64,000 bases of DNA from JAHECW01 sp964641415 (GCA_964641415.1 CAZXMW010000001.1:124001-188000), one strand, 5' to 3'; counted from the first letter of the stretch, positions 21,639 through 29,874 are shown. The notes: generated by a model from the sequence alone, not told the origin. Program-made: numbers and translations.

Positions 21639-21682
21639 CCGAGGTGTTTGCGGATTGTGAGCGCCACGAAGGAGGTCGGTTG

Positions 21683-22570
21683 ATGACAGACGTAATTACG
21701 CCGTTGCGGTCCGGTCACCTCTCGGTGGACGGCTTCGAGATCTGGTGGGAGCACCACGGGACCGGCGATCGGGAGTGCTGCTGCCTGCTCAACGGTCTCG
21801 CGATGCACACCAAGGCTTGGTACGGCTTTCTGCCCCGCCTGACCGAGAACTACGACGTCATCCTCTACGACTACCTGGGCCAGGGCGAGTCGTCCAAGGA
21901 CGACGTGCCGTACCTGATCCCCGAGTTCGCGCGCTACTTGAAGCTGATCATGGACGAGGCCGGGATCGACAGGCTCCACCTCATGGGGATCTCCTACGGC
22001 GGCTTCATCGGGCTTGACTTCGCGCGGCTCTACCCGGAACGGCTCCACACCCTCGTGCTGTCCGGCATCCTCCTGTCGCACGAGAAGCTGTTCGAGCTGT
22101 ATCAGGAGATCTCGCTGCGCTTCTACCGCTCGACCGAGGAGGTCTTCGAGATCTACACCCAGTACATGTACGAGAAGATCTTCGGCGAGGCCTTCGCGGC
22201 CAACATCCCGCCGGAGAGCTTCGAGGCCATGCGCCGGCGCTTCTACGATCGCTACGTCGACCAGCGGCACTGCCTGATTCGGCTCACCGAAGCCCAGAAT
22301 CCGTTCTTCGGATCGCTCGAGGAGAACATGCCCGGCTATCGGGCCATCGGGACGCCGACGGTCCTCATCGCCGGGTCGCAGGACCGCGCGATCCCGCTCT
22401 GGCAGCAGCAGAAGATCCTCGACGTCATCCCAAACTCGCGCTGGCTCGAGATCCCGGGCTCGGGCCACGTGGTCTACCTCGAGCAACCCGATCTGTTCTT
22501 CGGCAGCCTCGAGCGCTTCTTCGAGGTCAAGAGCCTCGACTTCGAGCCGCTGGCGGGGGTGCAGGGATGA
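21683..22570 (+). CDS. Alpha/beta-hydrolase
   Basis: The second in-frame ATG (21683) is chosen because GGAGG stands eight bases upstream. The product has 295 residues: a nucleophile Ser in GISYGG, an acid in AGSQDRAIP and the catalytic His in PGSGHVVYLE. A long helical cap follows the nucleophile region (YRSTEEVFEIYTQYMYEK). Soluble, without a signal peptide. It belongs to the general ester/lactone/C-C-bond hydrolase fold. It could open a ring or cleave a CoA-bound diketone. A close partner follows at 22826. Confidence 0.88.
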   Translation: MTDVITPLRSGHLSVDGFEIWWEHHGTGDRECCCLLNGLAMHTKAWYGFLPRLTENYDVILYDYLGQGESSKDDVPYLIPEFARYLKLIMDEAGIDRLHLMGISYGGFIGLDFARLYPERLHTLVLSGILLSHEKLFELYQEISLRFYRSTEEVFEIYTQYMYEKIFGEAFAANIPPESFEAMRRRFYDRYVDQRHCLIRLTEAQNPFFGSLEENMPGYRAIGTPTVLIAGSQDRAIPLWQQQKILDVIPNSRWLEIPGSGHVVYLEQPDLFFGSLERFFEVKSLDFEPLAGVQG

Positions 22571-22633
22571 GTCCCCACGCACCGATTCGACGATTTGAGG
22601 CAACGGTCATCCGAGCCGTGACGAACAATGAAA

Positions 22634-22769
22634 CCGCGGAGGTGCGGAGCGCGCTGAGTCTGCGCAGAGCATCGCCTGCAACCCAAGTTGCGGCACGGTC
22701 GGTTCTCCGTATGCGATGAGGTTGATCTGTGGTCTCCGCGCAGTCTCTGCGATCTCTGCGTCTCTGCGG
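22634..22769. repeat. Inverted element with CGCAGAG/TCTGCGT-type arms
   Basis: The left arm (22634-22669, CCGCGGAGGTGCGGAG...) and right arm (22733-22769, built of TCTCTGCG units) are imperfectly complementary around a 63-bp centre. It lies in the 255-bp spacer between two hydrolase genes; no gene is seen there. Confidence 0.75.
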
Positions 22770-22825
22770 GTGCATTGTGCGTTCCAGTCCGGAGCACGGC
22801 TGCGAGGAACCGGAGGTCATCTGAG

Positions 22826-23620
22826 ATGGTCTCTGGAATGATCTACCACGAGGTGGACGGCAGTGGGAAGCCGGTGCTGCTGCTCAACGGCATTGCCATG
22901 ACCGCGCCGAGCTGGCGGCCGGTGTCGGAGCCGCTCGAGGCGCACCTCACGGTCGTCCGATGCGACCTTCGCGGTCAGCTCATGAGCCCGGGGCCGCCGC
23001 CCGCTGACGTCGGTTCCCACGTCGACGACGTCGTCGCGCTGCTCGACGACCTCGGCCTCGACTCGGTGCACGTCCTCGCCACCTCCTTCGGCGGCGCGGT
23101 CGGCGCGCTGCTCGCCGCCCGCCATCCCGAGCGGGTGCGGTCGCTGCTGTCCATCGCCTCTGCCGACGGCTTCACCGACGAAATGGCGGCAGAGGTTCGG
23201 CGCTGGCGCGGGGCCACCGTGCGCTCGCTCGAGGGCCCGGACCGGGGGGTGCTCTCGGACATTCTCGAACCGGTGGTGTACTCGCCCGCGTATGTCGAGG
23301 CCCACCGCGACGAGCGGGCCCTGAGGCGCCGCCAGATCGCCGCCCTGCCCGACGCCTGGTTCGAGGGCCTCATCGGGCTGCTCGACTCCGCCGAGTCCTT
23401 CAGCCTGCGAGATGAGCTCGGCGACATCCGCTGCCCGACTCTGATCGCCGCCGCCGAGCTCGACGGGTTCATCCCCCGCTCACGCTGTCGGGCCCTCGCC
23501 GAAGCGATCCCGAACGCCGAGTTCCGGATCATCGAGGGCGCCGGCCACGCCGTTGTCGTCGAGCAGCCCGCCGCCGTCGCCGCCCTCGCTCGCGAGTTTT
23601 TCGGTCGCAAAGGTTCGTAG
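22826..23620 (+). CDS. Alpha/beta-hydrolase
   Basis: The start ATG at 22826 follows CGGAGG; the frame upstream runs through the repeat. The 264-residue protein has VLLLNGIAM (oxyanion region), the nucleophile Ser in ATSFGG, an Asp in AAELDGF and His in GAGHAVVVE. It is a soluble hydrolase that resembles 3-oxoadipate enol-lactonase and similar ring-fission hydrolases, which would suit a degradative role. It is the last gene of the cluster. Its stop lies in the first repeat unit of the following inverted element. Confidence 0.88.
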   Translation: MVSGMIYHEVDGSGKPVLLLNGIAMTAPSWRPVSEPLEAHLTVVRCDLRGQLMSPGPPPADVGSHVDDVVALLDDLGLDSVHVLATSFGGAVGALLAARHPERVRSLLSIASADGFTDEMAAEVRRWRGATVRSLEGPDRGVLSDILEPVVYSPAYVEAHRDERALRRRQIAALPDAWFEGLIGLLDSAESFSLRDELGDIRCPTLIAAAELDGFIPRSRCRALAEAIPNAEFRIIEGAGHAVVVEQPAAVAALAREFFGRKGS

Positions 23621-23733
23621 CTCTTAGCTGTTAGCTGTTAGCTCTTCGCTTCATCGCAGTTGTTGGCTCGGACCTCAGCTGGCTGCACCATTTCACAGCT
23701 CACAGCTAAAAGCTAAAAGCTAAAAGCTCACAG
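23617..23733. repeat. Inverted element with AGCTGTT/AGCTAAA arms
   Basis: The left arm (23617-23645, TAGCTCTTAGCTGTTAGCTG...) and right arm (23692-23733, units AGCTAAA) are complementary. The centre starts TCATCGCAGTTG. The unit differs from that at 16 and 21 kb, but the architecture and the TCGCA start of the centre are the same. Confidence 0.82.
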
Positions 23734-23853
23734 CCTCCATCATTCTGCCGGTCTGGTAGGATGTCCCGGTGATCGTAACCGTTGCTTTCATGGCCTCCGC
23801 CTCTACGGGGGGAAACCCACACCGGCGAAGGTCTGACTGAACGACGATTTCCA

Positions 23854-23879
23854 GGCCCGCCGGCGACGGCGGGCCTTTT
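23854..23879 (+). terminator. Intrinsic terminator in the tyrA leader (possible attenuator)
   Basis: GGCCCGCCG (23854-23862) pairs with CGGCGGGCC (23867-23875) around GCGA and is followed by TTTT. It lies 38 bases before tyrA and well after the repeat element of the previous gene, so it could stop transcription prematurely. A 16-codon open frame (23792-23842) precedes it but has no Tyr or Phe codon. Confidence 0.65.
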
Positions 23880-23916
23880 CGATGCCCGCCGCGGCCGACG
23901 GGCCGACGGAGGACCG

Positions 23917-25047
23917 ATGCACCCGCCCGACATCCAGCCCGCCGACCCTCACCAGCTGCTCGAGCAGCATCGACGCGACATCGAGGCTCTCGACCGCCGG
24001 ATCCTCCACCTGATCTGCGAGCGGCTCGAGCTCGCGCGCCAGGTCGGCGATCTCAAGCGTGAGCTCGCGGTGCCGCTGCGCAACTTCGAGGTCGAGGCCC
24101 AGGTCTACCGGCGGTTTGCCGACGCCAGCGCGCTGCTCGGTCTCGAGCCGGCCCTCGGGCGCGATCTGGCTCGCTTTCTCATCGAGAAGGCGGTGGAGGA
24201 GCAGGCGACCCTGCGCGACGCGGTCTACGCCGGCGACGCCATGGACACCGTGGTGGTCGGCGGCAAGGGCGGCATGGGCCGCTGGATCGGCCGCTTTCTC
24301 GCCGGTCAGGGCCATCGGGTGCGCGTACTCGACCCGGGCGAAGCCGACTCGCCCTTCGGCGGGATCTCGCGGCTCGACGAGGTCGTGGACGCCGACCTGA
24401 TCATGGTCGCGGTGCCCATGAGCGCCTGCGCAAAGCTGCTCGACGAGCTCGCCGGGCTGCGGCCGCGCGGCGTCGTGGCCGAGATGTGCAGCCTCAAGGG
24501 CCACCTGCAGCCGGCCATGAAACGGCTGCGCGCGACGGGCGTCCGGGCGGTCTCCTTCCACCCCATGTTCGGCCCGGATGTGCGAATGCTCGAGGGCCGC
24601 ACGGTGGCCTTCTGCACCGACGCGCCGCGCGAGGATCTCGCCGTGGTCGCGGCCCTGTTCGCCGACACCAGCGCCCGGCTGGTCGAGCTCGATCCGGCCG
24701 AGCACGACCGGCGGATGGGGCTGGTGCTCGGCCTCACCCACCTCGCAAACCTGGTCTTCGCTCGAGCCCTGGTGCGCTCCGGGGTCGGACCTGCCGAGCT
24801 CGCGGAGGTCGCCGGCGTCACCTTCGGCCGGCAGCTCGGCACGACCCGCGAGGTGGCGGCCGAGAACCCGTCGCTGTACTACGAAATCCAGTCGCTCAAT
24901 GCGATCACCCCGGACACCGGCCGCTGGCTGCTCGAGTCACTGAACGAGTGGATGGCGGCCGCGGCGCAGCCGGACGCCCGCCGGTTCGCCGAGCTCATGG
25001 CGTCGTGCAGGTCGGCCCTCGAGGAGGCGCGGAGGAACGGGCTGTGA
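23917..25047 (+). CDS. tyrA: Bifunctional chorismate mutase / prephenate dehydrogenase (T-protein)
   Basis: The ATG at 23917 follows GGAGGA. The 376-residue protein starts with an AroQ-type chorismate mutase helix pair (about 10-95, RRDIEALDRRILHLICERL...LARQVGDLKR), followed by a prephenate dehydrogenase domain with the Rossmann motif VVVGGKGGMGRW and the conserved SFHPMFGP. It converts chorismate to prephenate and then to 4-hydroxyphenylpyruvate in tyrosine synthesis. The stop overlaps the GTG of the aminotransferase gene (GTGA), so both are translated as a unit. A leader with an intrinsic terminator suggests attenuation. Confidence 0.92.
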   Translation: MHPPDIQPADPHQLLEQHRRDIEALDRRILHLICERLELARQVGDLKRELAVPLRNFEVEAQVYRRFADASALLGLEPALGRDLARFLIEKAVEEQATLRDAVYAGDAMDTVVVGGKGGMGRWIGRFLAGQGHRVRVLDPGEADSPFGGISRLDEVVDADLIMVAVPMSACAKLLDELAGLRPRGVVAEMCSLKGHLQPAMKRLRATGVRAVSFHPMFGPDVRMLEGRTVAFCTDAPREDLAVVAALFADTSARLVELDPAEHDRRMGLVLGLTHLANLVFARALVRSGVGPAELAEVAGVTFGRQLGTTREVAAENPSLYYEIQSLNAITPDTGRWLLESLNEWMAAAAQPDARRFAELMASCRSALEEARRNGL

Positions 25048-26153
25048 GACGGGCGCTGGACCGGGTGGCCGCGGCGCTCGCCGGGCATTCCGAGGGGGTG
25101 CTCGAGCACCTGGTCGGCGAGCCGTGCTTCGGCCCGCCCCGGGAGATCGCCGCCGCCTTCGACGCCGATGTCGCGCGCGCGTCGTCGGGCTACGGCCCTC
25201 CGGCCGGTCTCGACTCACTGAGAGGCGTGCTCGCCGATCGGCTCGACCGCGAGGGCCGGACCGAACGGCTGATGCTGACCCACGGCGCCAAGGGCGGCCT
25301 GCTGGTCGTGCTCGCCGGTCTCGTCGAGCCCGGCGACGAGGTCATCCACCCGGTGCCGTGCTACCCCGCGTACCCGGCCATGGTGCGGCGCTTCGGCGGT
25401 GTCCCGATCGGGGTCGCCGAGGGTGGTGACGGCTTCGCCGGCTGGGCCGACGCCGTGACCGCTGTCATGAGCCCACGGACCCGCGCGGTCGTGCTGTCGT
25501 CGCCGTCGAACCCATCGGGCTCGGTCATCGACGCCGCCGAGCTCGACGTGCTCGTCGCCGCGTGCGGGGGTCGCGGTGTCCGTCTGCTCCTCGATGAGGC
25601 TTACCGTCACTTCGTCTTCGACGGCGCCGGCGCTGCCGGTCCGGTGACGGATGACGACGGGGCCGTGATCCGGATCGGATCGGCCTCCAAGAGCCTCGCC
25701 CTGTGCGGCTGGCGCCTCGGCTGGATCGTCGCCGACTCCGACCTGATCAGCCGTTTCACCGCGGTCCAGACCGGTCTGCTCAACCCGCCGGCGACGCCTC
25801 CGCAGCGGGCCCTGCTCGCGCTGCCCGAGGTGCCCGAATCGTACTTCGAGGCCAACAGCAGAGACGTCCGGACGCGGCTCGATGGCCTGGCCGAAGCGCT
25901 GCGCGGCGCCGGCTTCGATGCCGCAAGCCCGACCGGGGGCTTCTACCTGTGGCTGGATGTCCGCGACCGGCTCGACGGCGCGGCGCCGAACACCGCGACC
26001 TGGTGCGAGCGCCTCGCGGCCGAGCGAGCCGTCGGGCTGTGGCCGGGCGAGGACTTCGGCGCTCCCGGCTTCGTCCGCCTCGCCCTACCCCGGGGCGATC
26101 TCTGGCGCGACGACCTCGCCGAGCTCACGCACCGGCTCTCCTCGAGGTCATAG
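25044..26153 (+). CDS. PLP-dependent class I/II aminotransferase, probably aromatic
   Basis: The GTG at 25044 overlaps the tyrA stop; the much longer frame upstream is tyrA read in another phase. The 369-residue protein is a fold-type I aminotransferase: SSPSNPSGSVID, LLDEAYRHFVF and the PLP lysine in SASKSLALCGWRLGW. Placed directly behind tyrA it most likely transaminates 4-hydroxyphenylpyruvate (or prephenate) to the amino acid, although histidinol-phosphate aminotransferases share these motifs. Confidence 0.88.
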   Translation: MRRALDRVAAALAGHSEGVLEHLVGEPCFGPPREIAAAFDADVARASSGYGPPAGLDSLRGVLADRLDREGRTERLMLTHGAKGGLLVVLAGLVEPGDEVIHPVPCYPAYPAMVRRFGGVPIGVAEGGDGFAGWADAVTAVMSPRTRAVVLSSPSNPSGSVIDAAELDVLVAACGGRGVRLLLDEAYRHFVFDGAGAAGPVTDDDGAVIRIGSASKSLALCGWRLGWIVADSDLISRFTAVQTGLLNPPATPPQRALLALPEVPESYFEANSRDVRTRLDGLAEALRGAGFDAASPTGGFYLWLDVRDRLDGAAPNTATWCERLAAERAVGLWPGEDFGAPGFVRLALPRGDLWRDDLAELTHRLSSRS

Positions 26154-26157
26154 AGCT

Positions 26158-26318
26158 TGAAACACGGAGTTCACAAAGAACCACGGAGACGCCACGGAGA
26201 TCCGTTTCGAGCCATCGCAATGAGGCCGGAGCTATCAGGTCAGAGTCAGAGGTAGCCCGAATCGGGAGCTGCGATTCCCCGTGGACCCACCGTGGTTCCC
26301 CGTGCCCTCCGTGTTTCA
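26158..26318. repeat. Inverted element with CACGGAG-type arms
   Basis: TGAAACACGGAG...CCACGGAG (26158-26199) pairs with 26277-26318 over about 42 positions with roughly nine mismatches. The centre starts near GCCATCGCAATGAGG (26212). It begins four bases after the aminotransferase stop. The 335-bp spacer holds only this and the hexamer array. Confidence 0.85.
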
Positions 26319-26397
26319 GAATCGATCGCTTCGGTCGAGGAGGACCTGTCTTCATCACAGGGGGTGGCAGGCCCCCATGAGAAGCGCGTACGGTTTT

Positions 26398-26460
26398 CGG
26401 GATCGGAATCGGAATCGGAATCGGAATCGGAATCGGGATCGGGATCGGAAGAGGGAGAGG
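26398..26460 (+). repeat. Hexamer array (GGAATC)n
   Basis: Ten or so tandem units of GGAATC/GGGATC end about 28 bases before the next start codon. The array is read in phase by spurious frames as alternating Ser-Glu or Arg-Asn. Confidence 0.9.
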
Positions 26461-26488
26461 AAAGTGGAGCGGGTAGACTGAGCGCCGC

Positions 26489-28510
26489 ATGAGTCAGCTC
26501 AGGCTTCTCGGGGAGCGGCGCTTCTGGCCGCTGTTCTGGACCCAGTTTCTGGGCGCTTTCAACGACAACCTGTTCAAGAACGCCCTCGTCATCCTCGTCG
26601 CCTACCGCTCGATGACCCTGCTCGGCATCGGCTCGGAACACATCGTCGTCGCCTGCGCGGGGGTCTTCATCCTGCCGTTCTTCCTGTTCTCGGCCACCGC
26701 CGGCCAGATCGCCGACCACGTCGCCAAGTGGCGGCTCATCCGAGCCGTCAAGATCTGGGAGATCTGCGTCATGGTCCTGGCCGGCGTCGGCTTCGCGCTG
26801 AACAGCCTCGCTCTGCTGCTGGTGGTGCTCTTCCTGATGGGCATGCAGTCGACCTTCTTCGGCCCGGCCAAGTACGCCATCCTGCCCGAGCTGCTCGGCG
26901 AAACCGACCTGGTCGGCGGCAACGCCCTGGTCGCGATGGGCACCTTCCTCGCCATCCTGCTCGGCACGATCACCGGCGGGCTGGTGATTGCCGGCGGCGA
27001 GGTCTGGGTCCAGCGCCTCGGGCTGATGGTCGTCGCCGTCGCGGCGGCCGGCTACCTCGCGAGCCGGTTCGTGATCCGGACTCCTCCCGCCAACCCGGAC
27101 CTGCCGATCAAGCTCAACCCGGTGACCCCGACGGTGGAGATCCTGCGGGTGACGCGCAGCGTCAAGCCGGTTTTTTTGTCGGTGCTCGCGATGTCGTGGT
27201 TCTGGTTTCTCGGCGCGTCGTTCCTGTCGCTGCTGCCCAACTTCTGCAAGGACGTCATGTCCGGCAGCGAGACCGTGGTCACCCTCTATCTGTCGACCTT
27301 CTGCGTCGGCATCGGTGTCGGCTCCATGCTCTGCGAACGGCTGTCGCGCCGCCGGCTCGAGCTCGGGCTGGTGCCGCTGGGCTCGATCGGCATGAGCCTG
27401 TTCGCCGTCGACCTCGCGGTGGCCGGGGGCGCCTTCGCCGCGCCGGTCGACGGTCACCTGATGTCCATCGGCGAGTCCCTGGGCCGGCCGGGTGCGCTGC
27501 GGGTGCTCTTCGACCTGCTCATGATCGCGGTCTCGGCCGGCTTCTACACCGTGCCGCTCATGACCTTCATCCAGCAGCGCACGCGGGCCGACCGCCGGTC
27601 GCGGGTGATTGCGGGCAACAACATCATCAACTCGGGCCTGATGGTGGTCTCGTCGGTGGCCCTGGTGACGCTGCTTGCCGCCGGCCGGACGATCCCGTCG
27701 ATCTTCTTCATGCTCGGCGTCGCCAATGCGCTGGTCGCGGTCTCCATCTACTCGGTGATCCCCGAGTTCCTGCTCCGGTTCGTCGCCTGGATCACCGCCA
27801 ACGTCCTCTACCGGCTCAGGGTCGCCGGCGTCGAGCACATCCCTGCCGACGGCCCGGCGGTGCTCATCGCCAACCACGTCAGCTTCGTCGACTGGCTGAT
27901 TCTCGCCTCGGTATCGCCGCGGCCGGTGCGCTTCGTCATGAGCCACGCGTACTCGAGGTTGCCGCTCGTGCGCTTTTTGTTCCGGGACGCCAAGGTCATC
28001 CCCATCGCCTCGGAGGCGACCGACCCCGAGGTCAAGCGACGCGCATACGATCGGATCGCCGAGGAGCTTGCTGCCGGCGAGCTGGTGTTCCTGTTCCCGG
28101 AGGGTGGGTTGACGCCCGACGGAAAGCTGCAGCCGTTCCGGCCGGGAGTCGAGCGCATCGTCGAGCGGAGCCCGGCGCCGTTCGTGCCCGTGGCCCTGGT
28201 CGGGATGTGGGGCAGCTTCTTCAGCCGCCGGGGCGGGCGCGCCATGAGCCGGCCGTTCCGGCGCTTCTGGTCGCGGGTCGAGGTCCGGATCGGTGAGCCG
28301 GTGCCGCCCGAGCGGGTCACCGCCCACGGCCTCGCCGAGCGCGTCGCCACTCTGGGAGGCTGGGAGGTCTCCGAACCGATCTACGGGCCCTCTCCCTTTC
28401 CCTCTCCCTTGCCTGGAGCCCAGACGAACGCGGACCCTGAGGGAGAGGGAGAGGGAGAGGGAAAGGGAAAAAGCCCGAAGGACGAGAGCAGCTCAGTGCG
28501 CGCGAGGTAG
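26489..28510 (+). CDS. LplT-like lysophospholipid transporter fused to a PlsC-type acyltransferase
   Basis: Residues 1-415 form an MFS transporter of the LplT type (LFWTQFLGAFNDNLFKNAL, about 12 helices). Residues 435-640 form a glycerophospholipid acyltransferase with the NHVSFVDW (NHx4D) motif and FPEGGLTPDG. Known Aas-LplT proteins add an acyl-ACP synthetase domain; it is absent here. The protein probably flips lysophospholipid inward and re-acylates it at the inner membrane. The last 45 residues (GPSPFPSPLPG... then alternating Glu-Gly) are encoded by an inverted repeat element that has become part of the reading frame, so the true fold ends near residue 630. Confidence 0.9.
   Translation: MSQLRLLGERRFWPLFWTQFLGAFNDNLFKNALVILVAYRSMTLLGIGSEHIVVACAGVFILPFFLFSATAGQIADHVAKWRLIRAVKIWEICVMVLAGVGFALNSLALLLVVLFLMGMQSTFFGPAKYAILPELLGETDLVGGNALVAMGTFLAILLGTITGGLVIAGGEVWVQRLGLMVVAVAAAGYLASRFVIRTPPANPDLPIKLNPVTPTVEILRVTRSVKPVFLSVLAMSWFWFLGASFLSLLPNFCKDVMSGSETVVTLYLSTFCVGIGVGSMLCERLSRRRLELGLVPLGSIGMSLFAVDLAVAGGAFAAPVDGHLMSIGESLGRPGALRVLFDLLMIAVSAGFYTVPLMTFIQQRTRADRRSRVIAGNNIINSGLMVVSSVALVTLLAAGRTIPSIFFMLGVANALVAVSIYSVIPEFLLRFVAWITANVLYRLRVAGVEHIPADGPAVLIANHVSFVDWLILASVSPRPVRFVMSHAYSRLPLVRFLFRDAKVIPIASEATDPEVKRRAYDRIAEELAAGELVFLFPEGGLTPDGKLQPFRPGVERIVERSPAPFVPVALVGMWGSFFSRRGGRAMSRPFRRFWSRVEVRIGEPVPPERVTAHGLAERVATLGGWEVSEPIYGPSPFPSPLPGAQTNADPEGEGEGEGKGKSPKDESSSVRAR
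28388..28468. repeat. Inverted element (CCCTCT/GGGAGA arms) inside the 3' end of the fusion gene
   Basis: The pyrimidine arm (28388-28410, CCCTCTCCCTTTCCCTCTCC...) and purine arm (28440-28468, GGGAGA units) are complementary around a 29-bp centre. Both arms are translated as the C-terminal tail of the upstream protein. Confidence 0.85.
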
Positions 28511-28534
28511 ATGGTGCTGGGGGGCTCGTCGGGG

Positions 28535-29157
28535 TCGGCGGCCTCCCTCGCTCGGGGTGACAGGAGGGGTGCAGCCGGAACCGTATCCGAACGCGACACC
28601 GTATCCGAATCCGAATCCGAACCCGATACCGCATCCGTATCCGAATCCGAATCCGAACCCGACACCGCATCCGGAGCCGCTCCGGCGCCCACCCGTAGGC
28701 GGGTCGTTCACGACCCGCGACCCCACGGTGGTCGGGTCACGGGGCCTGAAGGCCCCGTCTGCGGATCCGGGTGACGTGTGGCGGCAGCCATCCCTGGCTG
28801 CCGACCGGTTGGTCGAGTCGGGCGCGCTGCCGATCCGGAGAAGACCCCTCGACTCGGTCGGCGGCCTCCCTCGCTCGGGGTGACAGGAGGGGTGCAGCCG
28901 GAACCGTATCCGACACCGCATTCGTATCCGACACCGCATCCGAATCCGAATCCGAACCCGACACCGCATCCGGAGCCGCTCCGGCGCCGACCCGTAGGCG
29001 GGTCGTTCACGACCCGCGACCCCACGGTGGTCGGGTCACGGGGCCTGAAGGCCCCGTCTGCGGATCCGGGTGACGTGTGGCGGCAGCCATCCCTGGCTGC
29101 CGACCGGTTGGTCGAGTCGGCCGCGCTGCCGATCCGGAGGGGACCCCTCGACTCGGT
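28535..29157 (+). repeat. Tandem pair of composite elements: hexamer array plus palindromic module
   Basis: Two copies (28535-28857 and 28858-29157) share, in order, TCGGCGGCCTCCCTCGCTCG, a (TCCGAA)n-type array (28576-28680; 28899-28980), a perfect hairpin GCGGGTCGT-TC-ACGACCCGC (28699-28718; 28998-29017), a second hairpin GGGGCC-TGAA-GGCCCC and CGGCAGCCATCCCTGGCTGCCG. They differ mainly in array length (24 bp shorter in copy two). The 820-bp spacer to 29331 holds no convincing gene. Confidence 0.88.
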
Positions 29158-29331
29158 CCAATCGCATCGGCTCTCCGACCGGCTTGACGGTGGGTGAAGC
29201 CTCGCGCGATGTGACTGGCGCAATCGCGATTGAACCACAGACGTGGACGCGGGCGCGGAAAGAGAAACGGCGGGCTCATGGGGGAACCCGCCTCGGGAGG
29301 GGAAGCTCGGGTTCGGAGGACCCGATGGTGG

Positions 29332-29874
29332 TTACCAGAGGTTGATGGCGACCCTGATGCCGTCGTCGGCCTCGACCCGGACCAGAGGGCCGTTGTCGGC
29401 CTTGCCGAGGGCGTCGAAAACCAGCCCGGGGTCGAAGGTCTGCCAGTCCCAGCGCTCGAGCGCGTAGAGCACCCCGTCCAGGGGGACCACGCAGCGTACT
29501 GTGGTGTCGTCGGCGTCGACCGAGATCTCGAGGTTGTCGCCGTGCTTGGCGACGGCGACCCGGGCGTCGTCGGCCTCGACCTTGACCAGGGCGGTGTCTT
29601 GGGCCTCCAGCAGCCCGCGAACCGCATCGAGGATCAGCTCCCGGTTGGCGGCGAGCTCGGGTGGGACCGCTGCGTCCTCGAAGGCCTCGTCGGGCACGAA
29701 GGACGTCGCGATGTCGGCCACGAAGAGCGGAAACGGGACCTTGACGTGCATGGGATCGGGATCGGCGACCCGGACGTCGACGACCATCCAGTCGGTGATC
29801 GCCGCTGCCGTGACGAGACCGGCGATGCCCGCGAGCAGGATGCCGCCGAATGTCGAGATGCCGCGCTGGCGCAT
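29332..29874 (-). CDS. Exported protein with two internal repeats (paralogue of the next gene)
   Basis: The 180-residue product starts at ATG 29874 (the frame is open further upstream, inside its neighbour). An N-terminal hydrophobic segment (about 8-27, GGILLAGIAGLVTAAAI) suggests a signal peptide or anchor. The rest consists of two repeats of about 70 residues. Each has a strand, a VxxP(L/F)xxV block, a helix and a closing LV(K/R)VEADDxxRVA block. The same pattern occurs twice in the upstream gene, 28 bases away, so both arose by duplication. I know no family for it. A secreted or periplasmic structural or binding role is only a guess. Confidence 0.8.
   Translation of the reverse strand: MRQRGISTFGGILLAGIAGLVTAAAITDWMVVDVRVADPDPMHVKVPFPLFVADIATSFVPDEAFEDAAVPPELAANRELILDAVRGLLEAQDTALVKVEADDARVAVAKHGDNLEISVDADDTTVRCVVPLDGVLYALERWDWQTFDPGLVFDALGKADNGPLVRVEADDGIRVAINLW

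Noticed and set aside
24486..25043. A long N-terminal extension of the aminotransferase
   Set aside because: It is tyrA in another reading frame; the overlapping GTG at 25044 is the logical start.
26246..28327. A 693-residue minus-strand frame
   Set aside because: Rich in His, Asp, Arg and Gln without a fold; it shadows the LplT-PlsC gene and runs into the hexamer array.
28317..28969. Small frames with alternating Arg-Ile or Gly-Phe residues
   Set aside because: They are translations of the hexamer arrays, change with array length and have no ribosome binding site.
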